From the NCBI GenBank assembly GCA_003963115.1, contig RXJQ01000011.1:1-64000 (forward strand): a stretch of 64,000 nucleotides of DNA, written 5' to 3'. Shown one piece after another: positions 39,143 through 48,403 of this stretch. The notes under the pieces are model-generated. The model saw nothing but the letters and a program-made list of their open reading frames with translations. It was not told the origin of the DNA and did not search any database. Numbering within the stretch: position 1 is the first letter of the stretch; the number at the start of each line of letters is the position of its first letter. The translations under genes were made by a program, and so were the position numbers. The stretch is from Burkholderiales bacterium (GTDB lineage: Bacteria; Pseudomonadota; Gammaproteobacteria; Burkholderiales; Burkholderiaceae_C).

Positions 39143-42048
39143 GCCTGTGCCCCCTGACCCGAGGTCTGCGCCGAGGCCTGCGTCCAATGGTCCTTGCGAC
39201 ACAAGCCTCTGGCCTGGCAATAGATGCATGCGCTGCCTTCGCCCAGCGCCAGCATGGGCTCACCCGCATGAAGTCTGATCCAATCCTTCGACAAGCCTTC
39301 CAGCAAGACCTGGGCACTGCGCATCACCTCGGGGTGATCCAATTGCCTGACCTCGCTCACATCCATGTGCAGATAAGCTGCCTCCACGGTCCATTGCGGA
39401 TCAGACAGCGCGGCATAAAAAGCGAGCTGGGTGTCTTCCAGCGGCGCAGCGATCTTGCGCTTGAGGCCATCGAGGCTGCCTGTCTTGTAGTCCAGCACCA
39501 GATGGGTCTTGCTGCCATCGCGGTGGCGCGCGTCGATGCGGTCAAGCTGCCCATGCAAGCGCACAGACAAGCCGGGCGCGACAGGCAGATCGCGCTGCTC
39601 GACGCGCTCCGCATCCTGCATGGTCCAGCCTTCGTCTTCATGGGCGCGCAGCCAACTCACATAGGCCCTTGCCATGCGGTCCAGATCGGCCTGGAAAGGC
39701 AGGAAGTAAGGACGCTGGCTGTCGCGGTCCAGGCCGGTGTCACGCACCACGCGCGCGGCGGTCGCCAACCAGGCCTGGACATCCTCCTCTTCGGTGCTGA
39801 TAGCCAACTGATTTTGTCGCTCCAAATGGAAGCAGCGCAGCACCTCATGCAGCCACACCCCAAAGTCGGAACGGTCCAGCCCCTCTTCCAGTTCATCATG
39901 TTCGCGCAAGCCCAGCACACTGGTGGCAAAGAAGCGGTAAGGGCATTGCCGCAAGGCCTCATAGGATGTGGCCGTCACCTGCTCTGGCAAGGCCCAGCTT
40001 TCATCACGCAAGCTGGGTGCGGGTGTTAACACCGGGCTGCTCACCACGTGGTGGACTTGCCTTGCATCTGCCGCTTCACCGATCGGCACGCCGCTTAGCG
40101 CTGCCCAGCGCGCCAGCCAGGCACTGGGCTCGATGGGCTCGCTGCCCTCAGCACGCCTGTAGAGGCAGATCACACCAGGGCGGCTCATCACCAGGCTGAA
40201 GGCATCCCACTGCGCGGCGCGCTGGGTGGTGGGCGTGGGCAGGTCCATGGCTTCACGCAGCCGTGTGCTCAGCCAACCTGATTGACTGCCCATGGCCCCG
40301 AGCTGACGCTCGTCCGCGCCCGGCAGCACGATCGCATGAAAGGGCCTCAAGACCGCCCGGGCCAAGGGCGTGATGACCACATCGGGCGATTGAGATGGTG
40401 CAGGCGGCCGAAAGGTCGTGGCCTCCAGCACCGCAGACACCCAGCGCAGAAAGGCTGGGCCATCCAGCCGCGTCTGGCTGGACAGGCCCGCCCACAGGCC
40501 GCTGCCCTCCGTCACACTGGCCACATCCAAGGCCTCGAAGCGCAGGGACTGCATAGCCAGTTCACCAGCCGCATCCGCATTCAAGGTGGACCACGCGCCA
40601 CCACCGACAAGCGCCTCGCGCAAAGCCGCAAGCCAATCCTGCAAGGACGGCCGCTTGGCAGACCACAGACGCTGCAAAGGTGCCACCACCTGCACGGCCC
40701 AATGCCAAACTCGCACAGCCTGCGGCGGCATGGCTTGGCGCCCCGTGGGCACCAATTGGGCAGACGATGTCTCCAAGAGTTCGTCAGAAGAAGGGTTGGG
40801 CGGCACCTGCAAGCCCCATGCGCCCAACATGCCATGCCTACGGCACCAGGCCTCCAGCGCCCCGACCGCATCGCTCATGGCAAGGGCCTGAGGCCGCTCG
40901 TATTCGCCTTCGCCAACCGGCCAATCCAGCCAGCCGGACTTCAGCCAGTCCAGCAAGTCGTCCGTGGCCGCGCGCGGATGCGAGGCCTGCAATAACCTCG
41001 TCACCACCGCCGCAGCCCGCGTGGTCGACAGGAGCCAGCCGGTCTCGTCGGCCACCTGCACGCCCGCGCCTTCCAGCATGGCCCTGACACGGCGGATCAC
41101 CCCCCGGTCCAGTGCAATCAAGGCCACGGGCAGTGGTGTGTCAGACTGCCTGGCCACATTGACGGCCGCAATCACCTGTGCAGCAGCTTGCAGGGCTTCG
41201 TCTTCGGCATGGGCACAGCCCCGCAGAAGCGGTGCACGGGCATCGTCAAACTGGCTCTCAACTTGGCCTATAAACTGCCCCACCTTGGCCGACACATCCG
41301 CGCCAGCCAAGGCACTGCGCCAGCACACCGGCACGCCCTGCTCGGCCAGGTGCGTCATCACACCCAGTGTCAGGTGGATCTCGGTGCCCGGCGACACGGC
41401 CTCGCCAGCGGTCACCACCACCAAGGCAGACGGCCGCATCTCATACAAGGGGTCGCAAGACAGGCCGCCCGCCACAGTGACCGCCGCCCACTCCAGCGCC
41501 CAGGCCAGCAACAGGCGTTCTCGACCGCCAGGCTCCTGTGCGGCACCGCCACCCAGGGCCTCGCGCGCTTTCGCCAGATAGGCTTCACGCGCGCCAGGCG
41601 CAATCGACTGCATGCGCCTGACCCAGGTCTGCGCCGACTCCACAACCTGGTCCAGCGCGAACTCAAAACCACGGCGATCCCGCTGCGCCCACTGCTTGGC
41701 CCAGGCTTCGCCGCCCAGGCTCTTGGCTGCCTGCAAACGGTCCACCACCGCATCCAGTGTCAGTGCCAGCAGCCCCCCCTTTGCCCCGCCGTCAGGCGCC
41801 CAGGACCAAGACAGCCCTTCAGCCAAACTGGCGATCGTGTCGATGCGAGGCAGCCAACCGCCCACCGCGCTCGTCCATGCTTGTCGCGCCTGTGACAAGA
41901 CCGCGCCCACAGGCAAGACAATCAGCGCATCACGAGGGTCCGCGCCCTGCGCTTGCAGCCAGGCTCGGGACTCGATCGCCCAGGTTTGCCAGCAGGTCTG
42001 GGCCGATGCGCCAGGCGGCCAGTGCCAGGGGCTGGCCTTGATCGTCAT
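39139..42048 (-). CDS. AddB-like PD-(D/E)XK nuclease with Fe-S cluster motif
   Basis: 969 residues. The N-terminal ~650 residues are a helicase-like body with an inactivated ATP site (LPVGAVLSQARQAW), as usual in AddB. The C-terminal nuclease has TSYEALRQCPYRFFA, GVWLHEVLRCFH, and LVLDYKTGSLDG followed by EDTQLAFYAAL. Cys in QCPY plus CIYCQARGLC form the four-cysteine iron-sulfur staple of AddB-type nucleases. It provides the second nuclease and Chi-scanning function to AddA. The start is either ATG 42048 or 42084; neither has a strong ribosome site. Confidence 0.82.
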   Translation of the reverse strand: MTIKASPWHWPPGASAQTCWQTWAIESRAWLQAQGADPRDALIVLPVGAVLSQARQAWTSAVGGWLPRIDTIASLAEGLSWSWAPDGGAKGGLLALTLDAVVDRLQAAKSLGGEAWAKQWAQRDRRGFEFALDQVVESAQTWVRRMQSIAPGAREAYLAKAREALGGGAAQEPGGRERLLLAWALEWAAVTVAGGLSCDPLYEMRPSALVVVTAGEAVSPGTEIHLTLGVMTHLAEQGVPVCWRSALAGADVSAKVGQFIGQVESQFDDARAPLLRGCAHAEDEALQAAAQVIAAVNVARQSDTPLPVALIALDRGVIRRVRAMLEGAGVQVADETGWLLSTTRAAAVVTRLLQASHPRAATDDLLDWLKSGWLDWPVGEGEYERPQALAMSDAVGALEAWCRRHGMLGAWGLQVPPNPSSDELLETSSAQLVPTGRQAMPPQAVRVWHWAVQVVAPLQRLWSAKRPSLQDWLAALREALVGGGAWSTLNADAAGELAMQSLRFEALDVASVTEGSGLWAGLSSQTRLDGPAFLRWVSAVLEATTFRPPAPSQSPDVVITPLARAVLRPFHAIVLPGADERQLGAMGSQSGWLSTRLREAMDLPTPTTQRAAQWDAFSLVMSRPGVICLYRRAEGSEPIEPSAWLARWAALSGVPIGEAADARQVHHVVSSPVLTPAPSLRDESWALPEQVTATSYEALRQCPYRFFATSVLGLREHDELEEGLDRSDFGVWLHEVLRCFHLERQNQLAISTEEEDVQAWLATAARVVRDTGLDRDSQRPYFLPFQADLDRMARAYVSWLRAHEDEGWTMQDAERVEQRDLPVAPGLSVRLHGQLDRIDARHRDGSKTHLVLDYKTGSLDGLKRKIAAPLEDTQLAFYAALSDPQWTVEAAYLHMDVSEVRQLDHPEVMRSAQVLLEGLSKDWIRLHAGEPMLALGEGSACIYCQARGLCRKDHWTQASAQTSGQGAQA

Positions 42049-42206
42049 CTGGCTCGTGCAAAAGAATCTTTCTATCGCCGTCATTGAAGAAGGTCTCTTG
42101 GAATGCGCCAAACCGCGCACATCTTCTGTGTCAGAATCTTTGCATTCCTGCTGGAGAAAGCCCCCTTGGGTGTCGCCACCGCGCCAGCAAACCGAAGGAT
42201 AGTTAA

Positions 42207-42536
42207 ATGAGCAGCGAATTGATCAAACATATTTCCGACGCCTCTTTCGACTCGGATGTCCTGCAGTCGGCACAGCCGGTGCTGGTGGATTATTGGGCCG
42301 AATGGTGTGGCCCTTGCAAGATGATTGCCCCGATTCTCGACGAAGTGGCCAAGGACTACAGCGGTCGTCTGAACATCGCCAAGATGAATGTCGATCAGAA
42401 CCGCGAAGTGCCCGCCAAGTTCGGCATCCGTGGCATTCCCACGCTGATGATCTTCAAGGGTGGCCAGTTGGCCGCCACGAAGGTTGGCGCTTTGTCGAAG
42501 GCGCAACTGACTGCCTTCATTGACGGCAACCTGTGA
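42207..42536 (+). CDS. trxA: Thioredoxin 1
   Basis: 109 residues, the standard length. The active site WCGPCK at residues ~32-37 is followed by the cis-Pro region [14 protein letters not shown]. It reduces disulfides in cytosolic proteins such as ribonucleotide reductase. AAGGA lies 7 bases before the ATG. It is divergent from addB and stands ahead of rho in the trxA-rho order common in betaproteobacteria. Confidence 0.97.
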   Translation: MSSELIKHISDASFDSDVLQSAQPVLVDYWAEWCGPCKMIAPILDEVAKDYSGRLNIAKMNVDQNREVPAKFGIRGIPTLMIFKGGQLAATKVGALSKAQLTAFIDGNL

Positions 42537-42820
42537 TTTTTCTTGCAATTTCGTCCCTATAATGCGTTCACCGGCTGATAGACTTCAGCCGGTGTTCGTC
42601 AGGTCAGCCTGCTTGAAGGCGGCCGGTGTGCCCAGATCGTCAGCCTGATTCAGGTTGGCAGCATTTTCAAAGCCACAACGACAAACCCTTCGCCCGGTTC
42701 ACCACGCGTTGCCAGGCCTGTTGTCAGTCCACTCCATTCACCCACGATTCATCCACCTTCTCGGCGTAGCGTCACACATGGCGCCTCACTGTCGGTTGGT
42801 TTCGTTCAGGGTCTCAATCC
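42537..42820 (+). promoter_or_regulatory. rho leader with consensus -10 and a 10-bp hairpin
   Basis: The 284-base gap before rho holds no gene. It has a perfect -10 hexamer TATAAT at 42558-42563 with no good -35. Directly after follows a perfect 10-bp stem CACCGGCTGA / TCAGCCGGTG (42569-42578, 42585-42594) with a six-base loop and no T-run. The rest is pyrimidine-rich with CCACC and TTCACCC stretches that look like rut-type, C-rich unstructured RNA. In E. coli the rho leader is autoregulated by Rho-dependent attenuation; the long leader here fits, by inference. Confidence 0.55.
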
Positions 42821-44089
42821 ATGCATCTGTCAGAACTGAAGGCGCTGCACATCTCCAAATTGGTCGAGATGGCAGAAGGCCTGGAAATCGAGAACGTCTC
42901 TCGCATGCGCAAGCAAGAGCTGATGTTCGCCATCATGAAGAAGCGCGCCAAGGCCGGCGAACAGGTCTTCGGCGATGGCGTGCTGGAAGTGCTCCCTGAT
43001 GGCTTCGGCTTCCTGCGCGCGCTGGACACCAGCTTCCTGGCCAGCACGGACGACATCTACCTGTCGCCCAGTCAGGTGCGCCGCTTCAATCTGCACACCG
43101 GCGACATGATCGAAGGCGAGGTGCGCGTGCCCAAGGACGGCGAGCGCTACTTTGCATTGGTCAAGGTCGACACCGTCAACGGCATGTCGCCCGAGGTCAA
43201 CAAGAACAAGCTGATGTTCGAGAACCTCACGCCCTTGTTCCCCGAAGCGCAGTTCAAGCTCGAGCGGGAGACGACCAAGAGCAACGACGACAACGTCACC
43301 AGCCGCATCATCGACCTCATCGCCCCGATCGGCAAAGGCCAGCGCGCCCTGCTTGTGGCCCCGCCCAAGAGCGGCAAGACGGTGATGATGAAGAACCTGG
43401 CGCACGCGCTGGTCGCCAACCACCCCGACGTGCACCTGATCGTGCTGCTGGTCGACGAGCGCCCCGAAGAAGTGACCGAAATGCAGCGCACGGTGCGCGG
43501 CGAGGTCATCAGCTCCACCTTCGACGAGCCCGCCCAGCGCCACGTGCAGGTCGCCGAAATGGTGATCGAACGCGCCAAGCGCCTGGTCGAACTCAAGAAG
43601 GACGTGGTGATCCTGCTGGACTCGATCACCCGCCTGGCCCGCGCCTACAACAACGTTCTGCCCAGCTCCGGCAAGGTGCTGACCGGCGGCGTGGACGCCA
43701 ACGCGCTACAGCGCCCAAAACGCTTCTTCGGCGCCGCCCGCAACATCGAAGAAGGCGGCTCGCTGACCATCATCGGCACCGCCCTGGTCGACACCGGCAG
43801 TCGCATGGACGAAGTGATCTACGAAGAATTCAAGGGCACCGGCAACTGCGAAATCCACCTGGATCGCCGCATGGCTGAAAAGCGCGTCTACCCCTCGATC
43901 CTGATCAACAAGTCGGGCACGCGCCGCGAAGAGCTGCTTTTGAAGCCCGAGATCCTGCAAAAGAGCTGGATCCTGCGCAAGCTGCTCTACCCGATGGACG
44001 AAATCGAGGCGATGGAGTTCGTGCTCGACAAAATGCGCTCCACAAAGAACAACCACGACTTCTTTGACATGATGCGCAGGGGCGGCTGA
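42821..44089 (+). CDS. rho: Transcription termination factor Rho
   Basis: 422 residues. N-terminal helix domain ([19 protein letters not shown]) and cold-shock-like RNA-binding domain ([17 protein letters not shown]). The Walker A APPKSGKT follows GKGQRALLV near residue 180; Walker B is [11 protein letters not shown]; the Q and R loops follow ([16 protein letters not shown]). The C-terminal SGTRREELL / [14 protein letters not shown] are typical. It is a hexameric RNA helicase that ends untranslated transcripts. A strong intrinsic terminator follows the stop. Confidence 0.98.
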   Translation: MHLSELKALHISKLVEMAEGLEIENVSRMRKQELMFAIMKKRAKAGEQVFGDGVLEVLPDGFGFLRALDTSFLASTDDIYLSPSQVRRFNLHTGDMIEGEVRVPKDGERYFALVKVDTVNGMSPEVNKNKLMFENLTPLFPEAQFKLERETTKSNDDNVTSRIIDLIAPIGKGQRALLVAPPKSGKTVMMKNLAHALVANHPDVHLIVLLVDERPEEVTEMQRTVRGEVISSTFDEPAQRHVQVAEMVIERAKRLVELKKDVVILLDSITRLARAYNNVLPSSGKVLTGGVDANALQRPKRFFGAARNIEEGGSLTIIGTALVDTGSRMDEVIYEEFKGTGNCEIHLDRRMAEKRVYPSILINKSGTRREELLLKPEILQKSWILRKLLYPMDEIEAMEFVLDKMRSTKNNHDFFDMMRRGG

Positions 44090-44113
44090 CCGCAACTCGC
44101 TCACCGCTGACAG

Positions 44114-44148
44114 GCGCCCTACAGTATTGATACTGCAGGGCGCTTTTT
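44114..44148 (+). terminator. Intrinsic terminator after rho
   Basis: Long stem: GCGCCCT (44114-44120) with AGGGCGC (44137-44143), one mismatch, then CAGTA / TACTG with a small loop, followed by TTTTT at 44144-44148. Confidence 0.92.
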
Positions 44149-44176
44149 CTTTGCGGCGCCAGATTGCCAAGATGTT

Positions 44177-44372
44177 TCAACTAGCAAGAGGCGACACCAA
44201 ACTGATCAAACATGCCAATGTCATACGATTGACGTATCTCGTACATATAAAATGAGGGCGGCCAAATAGCCATATCGTCAAGCTCAGGGAGGGGTTGACT
44301 GACATTCTTGTGAAATGGTCAACCGCATCCTGATCTGATATATCACGCACGTAACTCTGATAGGGATATTTC
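44177..44372 (+). other. AT-rich intergenic region upstream of the beta-helix gene
   Basis: About 195 bases, clearly richer in A and T than the neighbours. Visible elements: the palindromic pattern ATACG-ATTGA-CGTAT (44223-44237 area), a 7-bp inverted repeat GGTTGAC / GTCAACC with an 18-base spacer (44293-44299, 44318-44324), and a possible promoter with TGGTCA and TATATC hexamers 17 bases apart (about 44316-44344). The ribosome site is weak (GATAGGGATATTTC). A 76-codon minus-strand frame here looks spurious. The regulator, if any, is unknown. Confidence 0.45.
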
Positions 44373-46187
44373 ATGAACAAATTCAAACTAACTTGCCTGG
44401 CAAGCATGATTTTTGCGCCAGCCGTTCACGCGGCCACCGTTTATGTCAGCAACACGAGTGCTGGGGCATGCGTACCATCTGCCGACGTAACCTGCGGCGG
44501 GTATTTCAATCCATACAAGAATCTGCGAGACGCCATCAACGGCGCGAATTCCGGCGATGACATCGTCGTGTGGGGAACCGCAGCCAACAAGCCATACTAT
44601 TTTTATGACCAAGGGACACCCCAGTCTTGCGTGGGGCAGTCCATCATGAATCTGAGCAAGTTCAATTCACCTTCACTCAGAACCACAATCAGGATTCCGG
44701 CTGGCAACTCGTACAAGCCCATCATTCGCGGCACGCTGGTATATGGATCCAGCAACTGGACGCTGCTTTCTCAAAATAGCAATGGCTATTTATACAAAAT
44801 GCCATGGGCCCTCACTCAATGCGGCGGATCAAGCACGCCTCAGGAACCCGAGCAAGTATTCAGAGACGCCTTGCCCGATGGTCAGCGTCAACTGCATCAG
44901 GTCGGTGGCACCGTTTTCTCGGGCTACTACCCTGGCGCCGACCCGTCCACGCTCAATCCGGACTTGGTGGCCGGCATCAACCAATCGGGCAATCTGTGGC
45001 CGGGGTACATTTCGTTCGTGAGCCTGGAGTCGCTGACCGCCAATCAGTTTTACTATGACCGCAAGGCCAAAGTGCTGTACATCCGACTGGGCAGCACCCT
45101 GGCCGCCGGCGAAGGCATCGAGGTCAGCGCGACTCAGTTCCTGGCTTCAGGCTCTGGCATGGCCAATGTCACATTACAGAACCTGGTTTTCGAGCGCTCC
45201 AATACCTCGTACTACTGGCGCGGCGGCGCGGCACTGCTCTCAGGCTCCGGCATCATCGTGGACAGTGTCGATTTTCGCGATTCCGATTCGCACTGCCTCC
45301 AGATCGAAGGCAATAACAATCAGGTCATCAATTCCACCTTCAATCGCTGCGGTCAAGTTGGATTGGTGGCCAATGGCGCTGGCAATACCATCAACAATAA
45401 TTATTTCTACGCCAACAACAGCTTCAGAAATTTCAATTTCAACTGGGAGGCGGGCCCGACCAAATTCATCGGCAACAACGGCTTGACCAACTCCACGATC
45501 AGCAACAACGTTATTGCCGCCAACAACGGACATGGTATTTGGCTTGACACACACAACAATGGCAACACCATTTCAAACAATGTGTCAGCCTACAACGTGA
45601 TCGGCATTTTCCTTGAAAATTCCAGCTCCGCCAACATCGACAGCAATGTCATTTTCGGCAACAAGGCACAGGCCATCCAGTTCCGCGGCAGCCCCAATTC
45701 AATTATCAATAATAATCTGATGGTCGGCAATGCACAAGACGGTGTTTTCATTCAGCCTGCCAGCGCAGGAGAATCAGCTTATGCCTCGACCAACGTGCGG
45801 GTTTCAAACAACACCATGGCATGGCATGACGAAGCCACGAACAAAAAGCCTGTGTGGGTAACACCGTCCACCACGCTGTACGGCAATACCTACTGTGGCA
45901 CGGCCACGGGTGACGGCTCCCTGCACTTCTGGCTGCAAGATTGGGCGGCAGGCCCCGGCAACGTCTTCAACTGGTCCAACTGGCTCAGCGCCAAAACCTC
46001 GGGCTCATACACGGCCCCGGCTTATGACGCCAACGCTACCTATCCCAGCTACATGAAGATCGCTTCGCAGCCTTCCGCTGTCCAAGCTTGGCAGACCACG
46101 CCAAACATGGGTCTGATCGCTTACCCAAGCGGCATTTCGACGACACGGGCATCCGTCCAGAAGCTGGTCACTGATAACTGTCATTGA
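44373..46187 (+). CDS. Secreted right-handed beta-helix repeat protein
   Basis: 604 residues with a signal peptide (LTCLASMIFAPAVHA). The N-terminal ~60 residues (AATVYVSNT ... YKNLRDAINGANSGDDIVVWG) match the entry cap of pectate-lyase-like or NosD-type beta-helices. From residue ~230 there are at least eight Asn-rich rungs (pattern N-x-x-I-x-N-N-x-I/V, such as NSTISNNVI and SSANIDSNVIFGN). A C-terminal ~120 residues lie outside the helix. No PEP-CTERM or anchor. It probably binds or cleaves a polysaccharide; catalytic residues cannot be identified. Codon use is richer in A/T than neighbouring genes and it separates rho from rpmE2, suggesting acquisition. Confidence 0.75.
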   Translation: MNKFKLTCLASMIFAPAVHAATVYVSNTSAGACVPSADVTCGGYFNPYKNLRDAINGANSGDDIVVWGTAANKPYYFYDQGTPQSCVGQSIMNLSKFNSPSLRTTIRIPAGNSYKPIIRGTLVYGSSNWTLLSQNSNGYLYKMPWALTQCGGSSTPQEPEQVFRDALPDGQRQLHQVGGTVFSGYYPGADPSTLNPDLVAGINQSGNLWPGYISFVSLESLTANQFYYDRKAKVLYIRLGSTLAAGEGIEVSATQFLASGSGMANVTLQNLVFERSNTSYYWRGGAALLSGSGIIVDSVDFRDSDSHCLQIEGNNNQVINSTFNRCGQVGLVANGAGNTINNNYFYANNSFRNFNFNWEAGPTKFIGNNGLTNSTISNNVIAANNGHGIWLDTHNNGNTISNNVSAYNVIGIFLENSSSANIDSNVIFGNKAQAIQFRGSPNSIINNNLMVGNAQDGVFIQPASAGESAYASTNVRVSNNTMAWHDEATNKKPVWVTPSTTLYGNTYCGTATGDGSLHFWLQDWAAGPGNVFNWSNWLSAKTSGSYTAPAYDANATYPSYMKIASQPSAVQAWQTTPNMGLIAYPSGISTTRASVQKLVTDNCH

Positions 46188-46237
46188 TGAACCAAGCCAG
46201 GTGCATGCGGACGCACGTGCCTAGCTTGAGTTTGCCG

Positions 46238-46267
46238 TTGCCCGCTACTAGCGTTCCGTGCTATAAT
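46238..46267 (+). promoter_or_regulatory. rpmE2 promoter
   Basis: A -35 TTGCCC (46238-46243) and a perfect -10 TATAAT (46262-46267) are 18 bases apart. An imperfect hairpin between 46193 and 46230 may end the beta-helix transcript. The transcript starts ~80 bases before the rpmE2 ATG and holds a short CCAGGC / GCCTGG hairpin. Confidence 0.7.
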
Positions 46268-46355
46268 TTTTAGTTTTCCGGCTGTCGGAAAGTGCCAGGC
46301 ATGGGGCCTGGTGGCTCCCGATGATGCAAACACTGCAAACAGCAAGAGGTTTCAT

Positions 46356-46613
46356 ATGCCTAAGCAAGGTATCCACCCCAACTACCGCGAAGTTGTTTTC
46401 GTGGACCAATCCAACGGTTTCAAGTTCGTGACCCGTTCCTGCGCTCCCACCAAGGAGACCCTGAAGCTGGAAGACGGCCGTGAACTGCCCCTGTTCAAGC
46501 TGGAAACCTCGTCCGAATCGCACGCTTTCTACACCGGCACGCAAAAGTCTGTGGACTCGCTGGGCGGTCGCGTGGAAAAGTTCCGCAACAAGTTCGCTCA
46601 CATCCGCAAGTAA
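46356..46613 (+). CDS. rpmE2: 50S ribosomal protein L31, type B
   Basis: 85 residues. It begins [21 protein letters not shown], the type B signature; the zinc-ribbon cysteines of type A are absent (one Cys only, in RSCAPT). Type B forms often replace zinc-containing L31 during zinc limitation; no Zur site was noticed here. AAGAGG lies 8 bases before the ATG. Confidence 0.95.
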   Translation: MPKQGIHPNYREVVFVDQSNGFKFVTRSCAPTKETLKLEDGRELPLFKLETSSESHAFYTGTQKSVDSLGGRVEKFRNKFAHIRK

Positions 46614-46635
46614 TCAGGTTTCCTGATTCGCATCG

Positions 46636-46660
46636 AAAGGGTAGCTTTGGCTGCCCTTTT
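46636..46660 (+). terminator. Intrinsic terminator after rpmE2
   Basis: Stem AAAGGGTAGC / GCTGCCCTTT with one G-U pair and a four-base loop TTTG, ending in TTTT. It sits 18 bases before the next gene, so that gene needs its own promoter or readthrough. Confidence 0.75.
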
Positions 46661-46677
46661 GCGTTTTCAGCCCTCGC

Positions 46678-48384
46678 ATGAACCAACCGGTCATTTCCCC
46701 TGCCCTGGTCACCCAGAAGGCCGTGCAACGCCTGCCCCGCTGGGCATTGCTGCTGTTTTGCGCCGCTTATGTGATCCCCGGCCTGCTGGGGCGTGACCCG
46801 TGGAAAAACGAGGACATCGCCTCCTTCGGCCACATGTGGAGCCTGGCCCTGGGGCAAGCCTCCTGGCTGCATCCCAATGTGGGCGGGGTGCTGCCTACCT
46901 CAGGTGGCGTGCTGCCTTACTGGCTGGGCGGGGCCTTCATCTCGGTGCTCAGCCCCTGGGTGGACCCGGCCTTGGCGGCGCGCATCCCATTTGCCATCCT
47001 GTTGGGCGTCATCTTGACGCTGACCTGGTACACCACGTACCACCTTGCCATGACCGATGCAGCCCAGCCCGTGCCGCTGGCTTTCGGTGGCGAGGCCAAA
47101 CCGCGTGACTATGCGCGTGCCGTGGCCGATGGCGCCTTGCTGGCCCTGATCGCCAGCCTGGGGCTGTTGCAACTGGGCCACGAGACCACACCGGAACTGC
47201 TGCAACTCACTGGCAGCGCCCTCTTCCTCTTCAGTCTGGCGGCCGTTCAGCGTCAAGCCATGGTGGCCCGCGTGGCGGCCCTGCTGGCCCTGCCAATGAT
47301 GGCCGCCAGCGGCAGTCCGGCGGTCGCGGCCATGCTCGGCTTCACGGGCGTAATCGTCTGCCTGCGCTCCCGCCAAGCAGAGATGAAAACCCATCTCGCC
47401 TGGGTGATCGCCGCCACCTTGCTCGCACTGGGCCTCGCCTCGGGTCTCACAGCCATGGGGCTCTCGGGCTGGGCCTGGCGCATTGACAACGACATCAGCC
47501 TCAAAGAGGTCTTCCAGCTGTTCAGCTGGTTCACCTGGCCGACCCTCCCCCTGGCCGCGCTGACCATCTGGCATTGGCGACGGCAGTTCTGGCGTCGCCA
47601 CATTGCCGTGCCGCTGCTGACCGCCACCGTGGGCTTCATCGCCTCCATTGCGATGGGCGCCAACGAGCGCGCCCTGCTGACTGCCCTGCCACCGCTGGCC
47701 GTGCTGGCCGCCTTTGCGCTGCCCATCCTGCAGCGCAGCCTGGGCTCGGCCATCGACTGGTTTTCAGTGTGCTTCTTCACCGCCTGTGCTGGCGCGATCT
47801 GGGTGATCTACGTGGCCATGCACAAGGGCGTGCCCGTCAAGGTCGCGGCCAATGTGGCCAAGCTGGTGCCAGGCTATGTACCGCATTTCTCCTGGATGGC
47901 GCTCGTGCCTGCCATCATCGGCACCTTGCTTTGGCTGGGTCTGGTTCGCTGGCGCACGGCCCGTCAGGCCCATGCGCTGTGGAAGAGCCTGGTCCTGCCC
48001 GCAGGCGGCGTGGCCTTGTGCTGGCTGCTCTTCATGAGCCTGTGGCTCCCCTTGCTGGACCAGGCGCGCAGCTACCGTCTGGTGCTGGCCCGCATGGCAC
48101 CCCATATTCCCAATGGCGATCAGGTTTGTGCGCCCGATGCTCCCGTGGGTTTGCTCACGGCGATGGAATACTTTGACCACTACCGGGTCAACGGCCTGCC
48201 GCTGACGACTCATGCAAAGCCTCAGTCGCAGAGCCAGGCCTGCCGGTGGCTGGTGCTGCGCGTTCCGGCTCACACCAGCGCGCCAGTCATGCCCGGCTGG
48301 AAGTGGGTCGCGCAGTACAACCAGCGTACACACAACTCCGAGCAGATTGTCATCTACCGGCGCCTGGCCTCTTCGGCCTCTTAG
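46678..48384 (+). CDS. GT39/ArnT-like membrane protein
   Basis: 568 residues with about 11-12 membrane helices and a C-terminal periplasmic domain of ~110 residues. After the first helix the loop reads LLGRDPWKNEDIASFGHMW, resembling the acidic first loop of ArnT/GT39 glycosyltransferases (here N-E-D). It may transfer a sugar from a lipid carrier; acceptor unknown. Its closest comparison in the window is the GT39-like gene at 22.7-24.2 kb, but the two differ in length and loop motif. It ends 19 bases from the convergent phoR. Confidence 0.7.
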   Translation: MNQPVISPALVTQKAVQRLPRWALLLFCAAYVIPGLLGRDPWKNEDIASFGHMWSLALGQASWLHPNVGGVLPTSGGVLPYWLGGAFISVLSPWVDPALAARIPFAILLGVILTLTWYTTYHLAMTDAAQPVPLAFGGEAKPRDYARAVADGALLALIASLGLLQLGHETTPELLQLTGSALFLFSLAAVQRQAMVARVAALLALPMMAASGSPAVAAMLGFTGVIVCLRSRQAEMKTHLAWVIAATLLALGLASGLTAMGLSGWAWRIDNDISLKEVFQLFSWFTWPTLPLAALTIWHWRRQFWRRHIAVPLLTATVGFIASIAMGANERALLTALPPLAVLAAFALPILQRSLGSAIDWFSVCFFTACAGAIWVIYVAMHKGVPVKVAANVAKLVPGYVPHFSWMALVPAIIGTLLWLGLVRWRTARQAHALWKSLVLPAGGVALCWLLFMSLWLPLLDQARSYRLVLARMAPHIPNGDQVCAPDAPVGLLTAMEYFDHYRVNGLPLTTHAKPQSQSQACRWLVLRVPAHTSAPVMPGWKWVAQYNQRTHNSEQIVIYRRLASSAS

Positions 48385-48403
48385 CACCGCACCAGCAACA
48401 GCG

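Noticed and set aside
42655-42999. Open frame in the rho leader (possible leader peptide)
   Set aside because: It runs into rho in another frame and lacks a ribosome site; a short leader peptide is not supported.
44177-44407. 76-codon minus-strand frame in the AT-rich gap before the beta-helix gene
   Set aside because: No ribosome site, no homology, and it overlaps the start of the beta-helix gene; kept as intergenic.
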